DNA from: Hyphomonadaceae bacterium
Lineage (GTDB): Bacteria > Pseudomonadota > Alphaproteobacteria > Caulobacterales > Aquidulcibacteraceae
Reading direction: 5' to 3'
Assembly: GCA_016791425.1 (NCBI GenBank)
Contig: JAEUMQ010000016.1
Location: forward strand, 62,001-126,000
DNA: 64,000 bases
A program made the position numbers and the translations under genes. Positions within the stretch are counted from its first letter, which is position 1. Each line of letters begins with the position of its first letter. Below are positions 1-8,540 of the stretch, one piece after another. The notes beneath the pieces were generated by a model. The model ran no database searches, was not told the DNA's origin, and worked only from the letters and a program-made list of their open reading frames with translations.

Positions 1-131
1 ATATGCATACTTTCGCGGCAACCTGAAGCTTCGCTTTTCGGCGGCTCCCCAGCCCGTGAACAGAGGCCTGTGAACAACAAAGGCCTGTGAACAATTGTCG
101 CTGCGGCCGCATCGTCCCGCGGCGCCACGCC

Positions 132-836
132 TCAGAGCACGTCGAGCGCGGCCCGGTAGCCGAAGCCGGGCTCGGTGACGAGGAAATTGGCGCCGGGGAA
201 GTCCGCGCCGGGAAGGCTTGTCTCCAGTTTCTGGCGCAGCTGGTTGACGAGCACGCGGACATATTGCGCATCGGCGCCGGCATTGTCGGGCCAGACCGCG
301 GCGATGATCTGTTGGTGCCCGACGATCTCGCCGTTCGCGCGCAGCAGCACTTTGAGCAGGTCGCATTCGCGCGCGGAAAGCCGGAACTGGCGACCATGCA
401 GCGCCAACCGCCGCTTGGCGAAGTCGATCGAGAGCGCGCCCTGGCTGAACTGATCGAGCGAGGGAGCGCCCCGGCCGCGCAGCGCCACGCGCAAGCGCGC
501 CAGCAACTCGCCGACGGGAAACGGCTTCGCGACATAATCGTTGGCGCCGAGGTCGAGGCAAAGAACCTTCTCGTCCACCGAGCCCCGCGCCGAGAGCACG
601 ATGATCGGCACAGAGCTCGTCTTGCGCACATGCGCGATGATTTCCTTGCCGTCCCGGTCCGGCAGTCCCAGGTCGAGGATGAGCGCGCTGATCGGATGCT
701 GCTGCAGAAGGCTCAGCGCCTCCCCGCCATCGGCGGCGGCGAAGACGTCATAGTCCTGCGCCAGCAGCGTAGGCCGCAGCATCCGCTGGATTTGCTCTTC
801 GTCATCGACAATGAGAATGGCGTGGCGAGAGGTCAT
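132..836 (-). CDS. kdpE: KdpE-like response regulator (OmpR family)
   Basis: A 234-residue OmpR-type response regulator. The receiver domain covers about residues 5-118, with an acidic pocket at D11-D12, a phospho-acceptor Asp at 55 (LILDLGLPD), the Ser of VLSAR and the Lys of AKPF. The C-terminal winged helix covers about residues 130-230. The overall match is to KdpE, which in other bacteria activates the kdpFABC potassium pump. Its start overlaps the stop of the upstream sensor kinase by ATGA, so the pair is translationally coupled. No kdpFABC genes are in view, so the target promoter is unknown. Confidence 0.9.
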   Translation of the reverse strand: MTSRHAILIVDDEEQIQRMLRPTLLAQDYDVFAAADGGEALSLLQQHPISALILDLGLPDRDGKEIIAHVRKTSSVPIIVLSARGSVDEKVLCLDLGANDYVAKPFPVGELLARLRVALRGRGAPSLDQFSQGALSIDFAKRRLALHGRQFRLSARECDLLKVLLRANGEIVGHQQIIAAVWPDNAGADAQYVRVLVNQLRQKLETSLPGADFPGANFLVTEPGFGYRAALDVL

Positions 837-2767
837 GTCGCCTCCGTCAGGGCAGGTTCGTGCGCAGGCAGGGACATTGAAACGATCAAGCCGCCTCCGG
901 AACGCTGACGCGCGGATATGAGCCCATCCATCGTCTCAAGCAGGCAGCGCGCAATATAGAGCCCGAGCCCGGTTCCAGGGGCGTTCGCGCCGCGGCCGCG
1001 ATAGAACCGCTCGAAGATCGACTCCAACTCGTCGGCCGCCGCCCCATGACCTTCATCGAGCACTTCCAGCACGAACCGGTCGCGCTCGCAGAACGCCTCG
1101 ATCCGCACGGTGGAATCCGGCGGGCTGTATTTGAGGGCGTTCTCCAGGACGTTGGTCAGAGCCTGATGAAAGAGCACCGGATCGAAATTCGCCTTGGCGT
1201 CGCGCGGAATGCGCGCGTCGAGGATGCGCCGCGCGCCGCCCGCATCGCCGAGCGCCTCCCACGCATCATAGACGATCGGCTCGATGTCGCTGGCGCAGGG
1301 AACGACCCTGAGGACGCCGGCCTCAAGCCGCGTGAGGCTGAGCAGGTTATCGACATAGCGGTTGAGCCGCAGCGCCTGGTCTCGGACATTGAGCAGCAGG
1401 TCGGTCCGCTGCGCGGCGTCGTACTTGTCGCCGAGCTCAAGCAGGCTTGTCGCGGACCCGAGAATTCCGGCCAGCGGCGTGCGGAAATCATGCGACATGG
1501 AAGAGAGCATCGCGGAGCGAAGCCGTTCGGTCTGCTCCGCCAGCTCCCTTTCGGTCTTCTCCAGGTTCAGCCGAACGCGCAGGATGGCCGCCGCGGCGAG
1601 ATCGCCGAGCATCTCGATGGTGCGCTGCTGGTCCGCGCCCTCGCCTCCTTCCACGTCGGGCGAAAGCCAGATGATCGCCCCCAGATCGCGTCCCCCGGCC
1701 TGCAGCGGACGGATGCGCCAGAACTGGCGTTCGTGCGTGCCGGGCCCGGACGCCGCGGCCCGCACCGCCGCCAGCTCCGCGGGCAAGGGCGGTGAGCCCT
1801 CCGCGCTGGCGCCGCTTTCGTCGAGGACCCATGCGGAATCGATGCCGCTCAGCAGGCGGATCGCCTTGTGCAGCGTCGCGCGCAATTGGGATTCCTGGTC
1901 GATGGTCGTGAGCTGCAGGCTCGCCTCCAGCGCGGTGCGGCTCATGCGCCGCTCCTCGCGAATGCGCTCCATGGCGCCCCCGGCGATCCACGCGACCCCG
2001 GCGAACAGCAGCAGATTGGCCGCATCCTGCGGGGCGCCGAGCGATAGCCCGAACGGCGCCTCGAAAAGGACGTTGGACGCAACCACGCCTGCCAGCGCCG
2101 CAACGAGCGCCGCGCGCGCGCCGACGATCACCGCCGCTGCGACGGTCGCCGCGACGAACGCGCCGGTGATCACATCGACGCCCAGCCACTTGCGCGCGAG
2201 ATACGCCAGCAACGCCGCTGCGGCGACAATCACCAAGCCCCCGGCGATCCCGAGCGCCTCTTTGGCGACCCCGGCCGAACCGTCCGGCTGCGCCGCCGCC
2301 AGCGTGCGCCAGGCGGGGTGATCGACGGCTGCTCCGGGAAACGATTTCGTTGCATCAAGCAGCGCACGGGTCACCGCCTGCTGGCGCCGATAGCGGTCGG
2401 CGTAGGCCCCGCTCAGCAGCGCCCCTGCGCCGAACAGGACTGCGTTGACGAGATTCTGCTTGGATCCAAGCGTGATGGCGTAAAGGGGCTCATCGACGAA
2501 GAAGTCGAACAGGAGAAGGGAAACCAGCGCCGCGAGGAGACCATAGCGCGCCCCGAACGTCGCCCCGGCGAAGATGACCGCCGCCATATAGAAGACCGCC
2601 CGACGCGACACCCCGAGCTCATAGAGCAACGCCGCCGCGGCAGCGCCGGCGGCGACGATCGCGAGGGTCAGGAGCACACGGACGACAGTGCTCGCAAGCG
2701 CCCCCTCGGGCAGCGCTCCGAACTTGAATTCGCCGACGGCGATCTGGGGCGGCCAAGCCAGACGCAT
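833..2767 (-). CDS. kdpD: KdpD-like sensor histidine kinase lacking the N-terminal KdpD domain
   Basis: A 644-residue membrane sensor kinase. Hydrophobic stretches near residues 27-120 and 175-265 look like two copies of the DUF4118 four-helix module. A GAF-like segment follows (about 280-395), then a HisKA domain with the phospho-accepting His at about 426 (SMSHDFRTPL), then a HATPase domain with N box (NVLENALKYS) and G boxes (DEGHG, GTGLGLYIA). Classical KdpD is about 900 residues and starts with a cytoplasmic KdpD/Walker and Usp region of about 370 residues. That region is absent: this ATG leads almost directly into the membrane part. It precedes and overlaps kdpE by 4 bp. The gene upstream is a methyltransferase, not kdpC. 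Confidence 0.88.
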   Translation of the reverse strand: MRLAWPPQIAVGEFKFGALPEGALASTVVRVLLTLAIVAAGAAAAALLYELGVSRRAVFYMAAVIFAGATFGARYGLLAALVSLLLFDFFVDEPLYAITLGSKQNLVNAVLFGAGALLSGAYADRYRRQQAVTRALLDATKSFPGAAVDHPAWRTLAAAQPDGSAGVAKEALGIAGGLVIVAAAALLAYLARKWLGVDVITGAFVAATVAAAVIVGARAALVAALAGVVASNVLFEAPFGLSLGAPQDAANLLLFAGVAWIAGGAMERIREERRMSRTALEASLQLTTIDQESQLRATLHKAIRLLSGIDSAWVLDESGASAEGSPPLPAELAAVRAAASGPGTHERQFWRIRPLQAGGRDLGAIIWLSPDVEGGEGADQQRTIEMLGDLAAAAILRVRLNLEKTERELAEQTERLRSAMLSSMSHDFRTPLAGILGSATSLLELGDKYDAAQRTDLLLNVRDQALRLNRYVDNLLSLTRLEAGVLRVVPCASDIEPIVYDAWEALGDAGGARRILDARIPRDAKANFDPVLFHQALTNVLENALKYSPPDSTVRIEAFCERDRFVLEVLDEGHGAAADELESIFERFYRGRGANAPGTGLGLYIARCLLETMDGLISARQRSGGGLIVSMSLPAHEPALTEAT

Positions 2768-2837
2768 GAGGAGCCCTTCTATCGGGTCCGCCAGCTTAAG
2801 CCTTCATCCATACCGAGGGCAAAGCCGACACACACCC

Positions 2838-3521
2838 TCACGCGATCTGCGCAGCCACCTCCCCGCGCAGGGTCGAGAAGCCGATATAATTGTAATTGTG
2901 GCCGTTCTCGCTAACAAATTCCTGAAAGGCCTTGTACTCATGCTCCCGCCAGCTCGGATAATTGTGATACTCGTCAAACACCAGCACCGTGCCGGGTACG
3001 ATCCTTCGCCGCAGCAAGGTTAGCACGGTCTTCGTCGATTCGTAGAGATCGGCGTCGAGATGCAGGAACGCGGCGGGCTCCTTGTAGGTTTCCAGGAACG
3101 CCGGGATGCTTTCGCTGAACGAGCCCTCGTGCAGCACGACATTGTGCGGGACACGCGGCGGCTTGCGCTTGGCGAACGCGCCGGCCTGTTCGTTGGTGCC
3201 CGTCCAGTCCTGCGGCAGGCCGGTGAAGGTGTCGAAGCCATGCACCAGCCCGCCATGCTCGCGCGCGATGTGCCGGATGGATCGTCCCCCCGCGACGCCG
3301 AACTCGCACACCAGTCCGCCCGGGATCGCGGCGCGTCCTTTCGCGAGCGCATAGCTCAATTGCTCGTACCTGTCCTCGAACAGGAGCGCGGTCTTCAGAT
3401 GGCTCTGGATGTAGTCGCACGCTTCGCGGCGCGAGCGCAGCTTCAGCTCGAGCATGAGATCGTTCGCAAAGTATTTGTGAACCACCCGGCGATAGAGGCG
3501 ACCGACGAAGCGCTGATCCAA
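2838..3521 (-). CDS. TylF/MycF-type class I SAM-dependent methyltransferase
   Basis: A 227-residue protein read from a TTG start. An AGGAGG ribosome-binding site lies directly upstream, and this start leaves the preceding deacetylase gene intact. A longer open frame reaches to 3785 but is low-complexity Arg/Gly sequence and runs over that gene. Features are the SAM-binding CEFGVAGG motif, an acidic LHLDADLYEST segment and VFDEYHNYP, as in the TylF/MycF sugar O-methyltransferase family. The gene is last in a run of glycan genes on this strand (GT2, methyltransferase, deacetylase, this gene), so the substrate is probably a surface sugar. That assignment is inferred from context only. Confidence 0.78.
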   Translation of the reverse strand: MDQRFVGRLYRRVVHKYFANDLMLELKLRSRREACDYIQSHLKTALLFEDRYEQLSYALAKGRAAIPGGLVCEFGVAGGRSIRHIAREHGGLVHGFDTFTGLPQDWTGTNEQAGAFAKRKPPRVPHNVVLHEGSFSESIPAFLETYKEPAAFLHLDADLYESTKTVLTLLRRRIVPGTVLVFDEYHNYPSWREHEYKAFQEFVSENGHNYNYIGFSTLRGEVAAQIA

Positions 3522-3532
3522 CGGACTTCCTC

Positions 3533-4309
3533 CTAAGCCGACGCCGCGTGCGGCAGCGCCGCTTCGCCGCCGAACACCTGTGCGGCGCTGCGCACGACGC
3601 ACGTGCGCTTCCCCCAGGCGAGAAACCGATCGAGAAAGTCCCAGGTCGGACCATCGTGATCGAGATGATGAGTCAGCAGGCCGATGGGTTCGTCCCAGCC
3701 CCCGCTCGCACGGCGGTCCGCCAGCAATCGCCGCAACCGGGCGAGGAAGCGCGCCTCGCCGCGAAAGCGCGGCCCCCCGCCCCACCGCAGCACGTCCAGA
3801 TGCACGTCCACGCGCTGCACCGCGCCCGATCGACTGGCGTAACCCCCGAAGCCGGAAAGCCGTCGCATGCCGATCGCGGCGAGCGCGGCCTCGAGAGGCG
3901 CCTCGGTGCGGTTCCAGGGCGGGGCGAAAAAGATCGGCGCCGCGCCCGCGTCCTGCATGCGCGCGCGCGCGGCGCCGATCATGGCGGCGGCGGACTCGAC
4001 GTCATCCGTCGCCGTTATTTCGCTCGGCGGTTCTCCGTTCGGTGCGCGATTGGCGTGTGCGACGCCGTGTTGGGCAAGCGAGATCAGCGGATGCTCCCCC
4101 GCCAACGCGGCCATCTCTTCAGGGCGCCCTGCGGGCACGACCGCCAGCGTCAGCGGCAGAGCGTGCGCGTCGCTCAGCGCGCAAAGCCGCTCGAGCGCCG
4201 GCGTGCGTTCTCGTGCGTCGTCGTCGCGCCACCACAACACCGGCGTGTGTCCCGCGCGGCGCCATAGCGCGAGCTCGTGCTCCAGTCCGAGGCGGATGAG
4301 CGGCGTCAT
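3533..4309 (-). CDS. Polysaccharide-deacetylase-like protein
   Basis: A 258-residue protein starting at an ATG that overlaps the stop of the upstream methyltransferase (ATGA). It has the deacetylase-like order VLWWRDDDARE (acidic metal-site motif near the N terminus), LAQHGVAHAN (first His region), APPWNR, and a C-terminal LLTHHLDHD motif. These resemble the metal ligands and catalytic histidines of carbohydrate esterase family 4 proteins and their relatives. No signal peptide is visible, so it probably acts in the cytosol, perhaps on a nucleotide- or lipid-linked glycan. The family call is reasonable. The substrate is unknown. Confidence 0.7.
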   Translation of the reverse strand: MTPLIRLGLEHELALWRRAGHTPVLWWRDDDARERTPALERLCALSDAHALPLTLAVVPAGRPEEMAALAGEHPLISLAQHGVAHANRAPNGEPPSEITATDDVESAAAMIGAARARMQDAGAAPIFFAPPWNRTEAPLEAALAAIGMRRLSGFGGYASRSGAVQRVDVHLDVLRWGGGPRFRGEARFLARLRRLLADRRASGGWDEPIGLLTHHLDHDGPTWDFLDRFLAWGKRTCVVRSAAQVFGGEAALPHAASA

Positions 4310-4965
4310 TTCGGCGACAGCACGGCGACGATCCAGGCGCCGCCCCATTGCGAGAACACGACCGATTCATCCTCGACCGTCGCGATCGTCTTGAGCTTGC
4401 GCCAGATGCGCAGCTGGCGCACCGCGAGCCAGCTTGTGAGACCGATGATCCCTCCCGGCCGCAAGCTGCGGCGATAGTGTGCGACCACGCTTTCGATGTC
4501 GTCGAAATATTCGACGCACTCGGAGAACACGATCGCATCGAACGTCTCAGTCACCGCGAAGCGCGCCGCATCGCCCTGCTCGAAGCGCACGGGGCCCGGC
4601 GCCGCCGCGTCCCCAAACCGCGCCTTCGCTCGCTCGATCGCGCGGTTCGAGATATCGACGCCGAGATAGCTCGACGGCGCGTGCTGCCGCAGCGAGTCGT
4701 AGAAGGCGCCTTCGCCGCATCCAATGTCGAGCAGAGCCGGATGCGGCCGGCGCGCCGAGATCAGCGACGCCAGCAGCCGCTGATGATAGCGCTGGTCGTT
4801 GCGCCACAGGCGGTCGTACTCGCCTTCCGCATAGAGCTGGTCCCAGTGCGCCTCGTCCCGCGCATGGCCGTTGCGCTTGCGTGCGCGCCGGACGAACAAT
4901 TCCCCAACCCAAGGCTGGTCGATGGCGAGCAATTCGATGAGGCGTCGCGACCGCGCATAGGGCAT
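4306..4965 (-). CDS. Class I SAM-dependent methyltransferase (NodS/Methyltransf-23-like)
   Basis: A 219-residue protein starting MPYARSRRL, 14 bp after the upstream glycosyltransferase stop. Motif I is LDIGCGEGAFYDSL (about residues 84-97), followed by GVDISNRAIERA (motif II), an acidic loop before FDAIVFSECVEYFDD (motif IV) and LRPGGIIGLTSW. The layout is typical of small-molecule or sugar methyltransferases related to NodS. It sits between a GT2 glycosyltransferase and a deacetylase in one tightly packed operon, pointing to modification of lipopolysaccharide or another surface glycan. Confidence 0.8.
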   Translation of the reverse strand: MPYARSRRLIELLAIDQPWVGELFVRRARKRNGHARDEAHWDQLYAEGEYDRLWRNDQRYHQRLLASLISARRPHPALLDIGCGEGAFYDSLRQHAPSSYLGVDISNRAIERAKARFGDAAAPGPVRFEQGDAARFAVTETFDAIVFSECVEYFDDIESVVAHYRRSLRPGGIIGLTSWLAVRQLRIWRKLKTIATVEDESVVFSQWGGAWIVAVLSPK

Positions 4966-4979
4966 GACGGGCGATCCGC

Positions 4980-5807
4980 TCAGGCGCTCATGCGCGGCGG
5001 CGCGACTTCCAGCACGCGCGCGGCCTCTTCGTCCTCCGCGCTCGCAGGATAGGGCCCGGTCTCGATGCGCGCACGCACGGCGGAAAGAAAAGGATAGAGT
5101 CCGGCCATCGTGGCGATGAGCACGCCCCAAGCGCCTTCGCGGTAGCCCCTGCGCGACACATAGCTCTTCCAGAACCGGCGCACGCCCCGGAATGCGTTCG
5201 ACCACAGCCCGATATCGCCGCCAGTCTCGGCCAGGTCCTGTGCGCGCAGCCTGGTGTAACGATCCAGGCGGGCGATCATGTCGGAGACGTCCGTATCCAC
5301 CCAGTGCCGCAGCGCATGGCGAAGCGGCGGTCCCCCGCGCCCGACCAATTGCACCGGCGGATGTACGCGTCCGCGCCTCCAGGACTTAACGCCCCGGCGA
5401 TAGAGACGCTGCACGGCGTCGACGCCGAACGTGCCGCCCCAGCCGTGCCGGATAAGCCGGCCCTGCACGAGATTCTCAACCGGGATCCTGCGCCACGCCG
5501 TATCGGTGTCGGTTTCGATGAAGGCGCGAATCTCGGCCGCGAGCTCCTGCGTCACGTCCTCGTCCGCATCGACTTCTAGGATCCAATCGCCGCTGCACGC
5601 TTCGAGCGCGGCCGTACGGCGAGGACCTTCCAGCAGGAACGCCCCAGTGAGCACCTTGTCGGCATGCGCGCGCGCGATGCGCTCGGAGCCGTCCGTGCAG
5701 CGATCGAGAAGCACGACGATCTCGTCGGCGAACCGCAGCCGAACGAGACACTCCCTCAGGCGCGCCTCTTCATTATGCGCGCAAACAAATGCGGAAAGTT
5801 TGACCAT
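4980..5807 (-). CDS. Family 2 glycosyltransferase (WaaE/KdtX-like)
   Basis: The protein is about 275 residues when started at MVKLSAFVCAHNEE. An in-frame start 15 codons upstream is possible, and no strong ribosome-binding site decides between them. GT-A features are ICVHNEE-like VCAHNEEARL, ADEIVVLLDRCTDGS, and the DXD-like LEVDADEDVTQEL. A C-terminal segment, FWKSYVSRRGYREGAWGV, resembles the membrane-proximal tail of lipopolysaccharide core glucosyltransferases of the WaaE/KdtX type. It is the first gene of the minus-strand glycan operon and is divergent from the GT39 gene. Likely role: adding a hexose to a lipid-linked glycan on the cytoplasmic face. Confidence 0.82.
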   Translation of the reverse strand: MVKLSAFVCAHNEEARLRECLVRLRFADEIVVLLDRCTDGSERIARAHADKVLTGAFLLEGPRRTAALEACSGDWILEVDADEDVTQELAAEIRAFIETDTDTAWRRIPVENLVQGRLIRHGWGGTFGVDAVQRLYRRGVKSWRRGRVHPPVQLVGRGGPPLRHALRHWVDTDVSDMIARLDRYTRLRAQDLAETGGDIGLWSNAFRGVRRFWKSYVSRRGYREGAWGVLIATMAGLYPFLSAVRARIETGPYPASAEDEEAARVLEVAPPRMSA

Positions 5808-5974
5808 GTCGTGAACCACACCCAGCCGTTTGCTAACATGATCGTCACGCACTCACAACGCGCGCCGCCGCCTATCGCGCGCAATCGAACGCCCTGATCG
5901 GTCGAATAAGGTCGCCATAATGACGAAATAAGAACGGCATAAAGCTTTCCCGCCCGACGCGCACACGCACACGA

Positions 5975-7549
5975 TTGGCCGCCGGCGCTTCGCTGCGATA
6001 TACCCGCAGCGTGGCGGCGCGATCATCTGTATTCGGACGGCTTTCCCCAGAGCATCTCTTCGCGCTCGTCCTCACGGCGGTGCTCGCTGTGCGTGTGGCG
6101 GCGCTGCTGATCTCGCCGCTCGATCTGCACTTCGATGAAGCGCAGTACTGGACTTGGTCGCGCACGCTGGACTGGGGCTATTATTCCAAGCCGCCTTTGG
6201 TCGCCTGGGCGATCAGGGCCACGACCGCGGTGTTCGGCGACGCCGAATGGGCGGTGCGGCTCGCCGCGCCTCTGGCGCACGCGGCCGGGGCCTGGATGGT
6301 CTTCCTGGCGGCGCAGCGTATCTACGGGGCTGGGCCGGGCGCCTGGGCGGGTCTGCTCTGGGTCACGCTGCCGGCGCTCTGGCTCTCATCCTTCGTCATC
6401 GCGACCGATGCGCTCCTGCTGCCGCTCTGGGCCGCTGCTTTATATGTCCTCTTGCGGCTGACCGAGCGGCCGTCCTGGAGCCTTGCGGCGCTGCTTGGCT
6501 TTGCGATTGGCCTTGGCGCGCTGGCTAAGTACGCCATGCTCTTCTTCGCGCCCTGCGCGGTGTTGGCGGCGCTGCTCTCGCCTGCTCTGCGGCGCGCGCT
6601 GGCGTCACGCTACGGCGCGTTCGCCGCACTTGTTGCGGCAAGCGTGTTCGCGCCCAACCTGGCCTGGAACGCCGCGCATCGCTTTCAGACCGTCGCGCAC
6701 ACCGCGGCGAACGCGAACCTTTCGGCCGGGATATTTCACCCCGAGGCGCTCCTCGAGTTTGTGCTTGCGCAGGCCGGAGTGATCGGTCCGGTGCTCTTCG
6801 TTTGCCTGGCCTGGCGCTTGGTGGCGGCGGCGCGCGCGCCAAGGACGCTGAGCGAGCAGGAGCGCGTGTTGATCGCGTTCGCGCTCTTGCCGCTCATCGC
6901 GATTGCGACGCAGGCGCTGCTCTCGCGCGCACACGCGAATTGGGCCGCGGTCGCTTATCCCGCGGCGATCGTGCTCGTGGTCGGACGCCTCGCGCGCCCT
7001 GCTTCCGGAAGTCGCTTGCTCTGGGCGGCGGCCGCGACGCATGTCGCCGTCGGCGCTCTCGTCATCGCCGTATTGACCACGCCATCGCTCGCCGACCGTG
7101 CGGGCGTCGGCGCCGCGCTCAAACGCATGCGCGGTTGGCAGGAGGTCGCCGCTGAGATCGCCGACCGCACTGCGGGCGAGCACTACACCGCCGTACTGGT
7201 CGATCATCGCGCGGCGTATTTTGAGCTTGCCTATTATTGGCGCGATCGCGCCGACGTTCCCCCGGTGCGCGCCTGGCGGCTGCATGCGGCGCCGGAGAAC
7301 CCCGCGGACGCAGCCGATCCCATGCGTGTGGAGGACGGCGCGCGCGTGCTCGTCGCGCACATGTATCCGTTCTATGCGCCGTTCATCGCCGCCGACTTCC
7401 GCCGCTTCACGCCGCTCGGCGCAAGCCCGCAAGCGGTAGGCACGACCGACCGCACGCTGACCTACTCGCTGGGCGAGACCTTCGCCCCGGTCGTGCGCGA
7501 CGCTGCCTTCGAGGAGCATTATCGCAGGCTGAGCGGCGAGTCGCCCTAG
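5975..7549 (+). CDS. GT39 / ArnT-like integral membrane glycosyltransferase
   Basis: The protein is up to 524 residues with about ten to twelve hydrophobic segments. The first periplasmic loop carries the acidic motif DLHFDEAQYWTW followed by YYSKPPLVAW, the hallmark of polyprenyl-phosphate-sugar transferases of the PMT/ArnT type (GT39, GT83). These enzymes move a sugar or aminosugar from undecaprenyl phosphate to a lipid or protein on the periplasmic side. The call starts at TTG 5975; a GTG at 6011 is possible, and the motif lies well inside either. It is divergent from the GT2 operon, with a 167-bp AT-richer gap that probably holds both promoters. Confidence 0.8.
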   Translation: MAAGASLRYTRSVAARSSVFGRLSPEHLFALVLTAVLAVRVAALLISPLDLHFDEAQYWTWSRTLDWGYYSKPPLVAWAIRATTAVFGDAEWAVRLAAPLAHAAGAWMVFLAAQRIYGAGPGAWAGLLWVTLPALWLSSFVIATDALLLPLWAAALYVLLRLTERPSWSLAALLGFAIGLGALAKYAMLFFAPCAVLAALLSPALRRALASRYGAFAALVAASVFAPNLAWNAAHRFQTVAHTAANANLSAGIFHPEALLEFVLAQAGVIGPVLFVCLAWRLVAAARAPRTLSEQERVLIAFALLPLIAIATQALLSRAHANWAAVAYPAAIVLVVGRLARPASGSRLLWAAAATHVAVGALVIAVLTTPSLADRAGVGAALKRMRGWQEVAAEIADRTAGEHYTAVLVDHRAAYFELAYYWRDRADVPPVRAWRLHAAPENPADAADPMRVEDGARVLVAHMYPFYAPFIAADFRRFTPLGASPQAVGTTDRTLTYSLGETFAPVVRDAAFEEHYRRLSGESP

Positions 7550-7571
7550 GCCGCCGAGGCTATCCGGCGCG

Positions 7572-8438
7572 CTATTTCTGTTTGCGCAGCGTCCCCACCT
7601 TCCGCGGCAACGTCACCTCGTACTGATAGCGGTCGGGCGCGTAGCAGCCGATGAGGTATTCCACCGGCCGGCCGCTCTCGTTGAACGCGATCCGACGTAT
7701 CTTGAGGATCGGCGAGCCCGCCGCCACTTCCAGACGCTGCGAGATGACCATGTCCGCCAGCGTCGCCGTCACCTGCTCCTGCACCACCGTGATATTCACT
7801 CCGTTGCGCTCGAACAGCGTCCCCAGCGGAACCGTCTGCAGCTCGCGCTTGCTCCAGAGCTGGCCCAGGTCCTGCGGCACATAGGTGATGATGTGGTTGA
7901 ACGGCGCGCCGTCGAAACGCCAGACGCGCACCGCGTGCTGGACGAGATCGCCTTCCTTGAGCTGCAGCGCTTCAGCGACGTCCTCGGGGGCGGTCACGTA
8001 ATTGAAGTCATACACGGTCACCGCGGCGGAGCCCCGGTGGTAGAGCGCATCGAAAACCTCGCGCGAGCTGCCGCGCATGACCGGCGCATTCTCCGCCGTT
8101 CGGGTCGGACCGCGTGCGACGATCCCGCGCGAAACGAATTGCACCCGGGTGCCGCGGCCGCGCTCGCGCACAACGAGGCCCTCGGACGCCAACTCGTTCA
8201 GGGCCCGCACGGCGGTGATCCGCGAGACCCCAAAATGGGCTTCAAGATCGCGTTCGCCGGGGAGGAAGTCCTGCGGCCCATACTCGCCGTCCAGGATCTT
8301 GGCGCGGAGGATGAGGTAGATCTGGTGGTAGAGCGGCGCCCTGTTCTGCGTGCTCAGCACGACAGGTTGTTGCGGCCCCGTCTCCGGCTCGGTCGGCCCG
8401 GTCGCCTTGCTCGTCCGCTTCGCCACGGCATACTCCAT
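7572..8438 (-). CDS. GntR-family transcriptional regulator with UTRA domain (HutC subfamily)
   Basis: A 288-residue regulator. The N-terminal winged helix (about 30-100) has the GntR signature PLYHQIYLILRAKIL, LPGERDLEAHFGVSR and GLVVRERGRGTRV. The C-terminal UTRA effector domain (about 120-280) has VYDFNYVTAPEDVAEAL and later LKIRRIAFNESGRPVEY. UTRA domains bind small carboxylates, amino acids or sugars. It is the last gene of the minus-strand aromatic block, right after the LigJ-like hydratase, which makes it the natural candidate to read the AT-rich motifs upstream of both catabolic blocks. That link is inferred. Confidence 0.87.
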   Translation of the reverse strand: MEYAVAKRTSKATGPTEPETGPQQPVVLSTQNRAPLYHQIYLILRAKILDGEYGPQDFLPGERDLEAHFGVSRITAVRALNELASEGLVVRERGRGTRVQFVSRGIVARGPTRTAENAPVMRGSSREVFDALYHRGSAAVTVYDFNYVTAPEDVAEALQLKEGDLVQHAVRVWRFDGAPFNHIITYVPQDLGQLWSKRELQTVPLGTLFERNGVNITVVQEQVTATLADMVISQRLEVAAGSPILKIRRIAFNESGRPVEYLIGCYAPDRYQYEVTLPRKVGTLRKQK

Positions 8439-8540
8439 CGCCCACGCGCCTAGGGCGCGCACGGAACGCTGAATATGGCCGCTTCTCGGGAAATGCGCTA
8501 GAGGCCCGCCCTCAATGCCATAGCATCTGGCGCCCGCGGC

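Noticed and set aside
2..73. An open frame from the left edge ending in TGA (codons reading AYFRGNLKLRFS and on), which could be the tail of a beta-barrel protein.
   Set aside because: Only 23 codons are visible, so neither the frame nor the family can be supported.
64..97. Two near-identical 14-bp units AGGCCTGTGAACAA 17 bp apart at the left edge.
   Set aside because: Too short and only two copies; probably a small local duplication beside kdpE.
3522..3785. Upstream extension of the TylF-type methyltransferase frame.
   Set aside because: It is Arg/Gly-rich, overlaps the deacetylase gene and lies upstream of a clear AGGAGG-TTG start.
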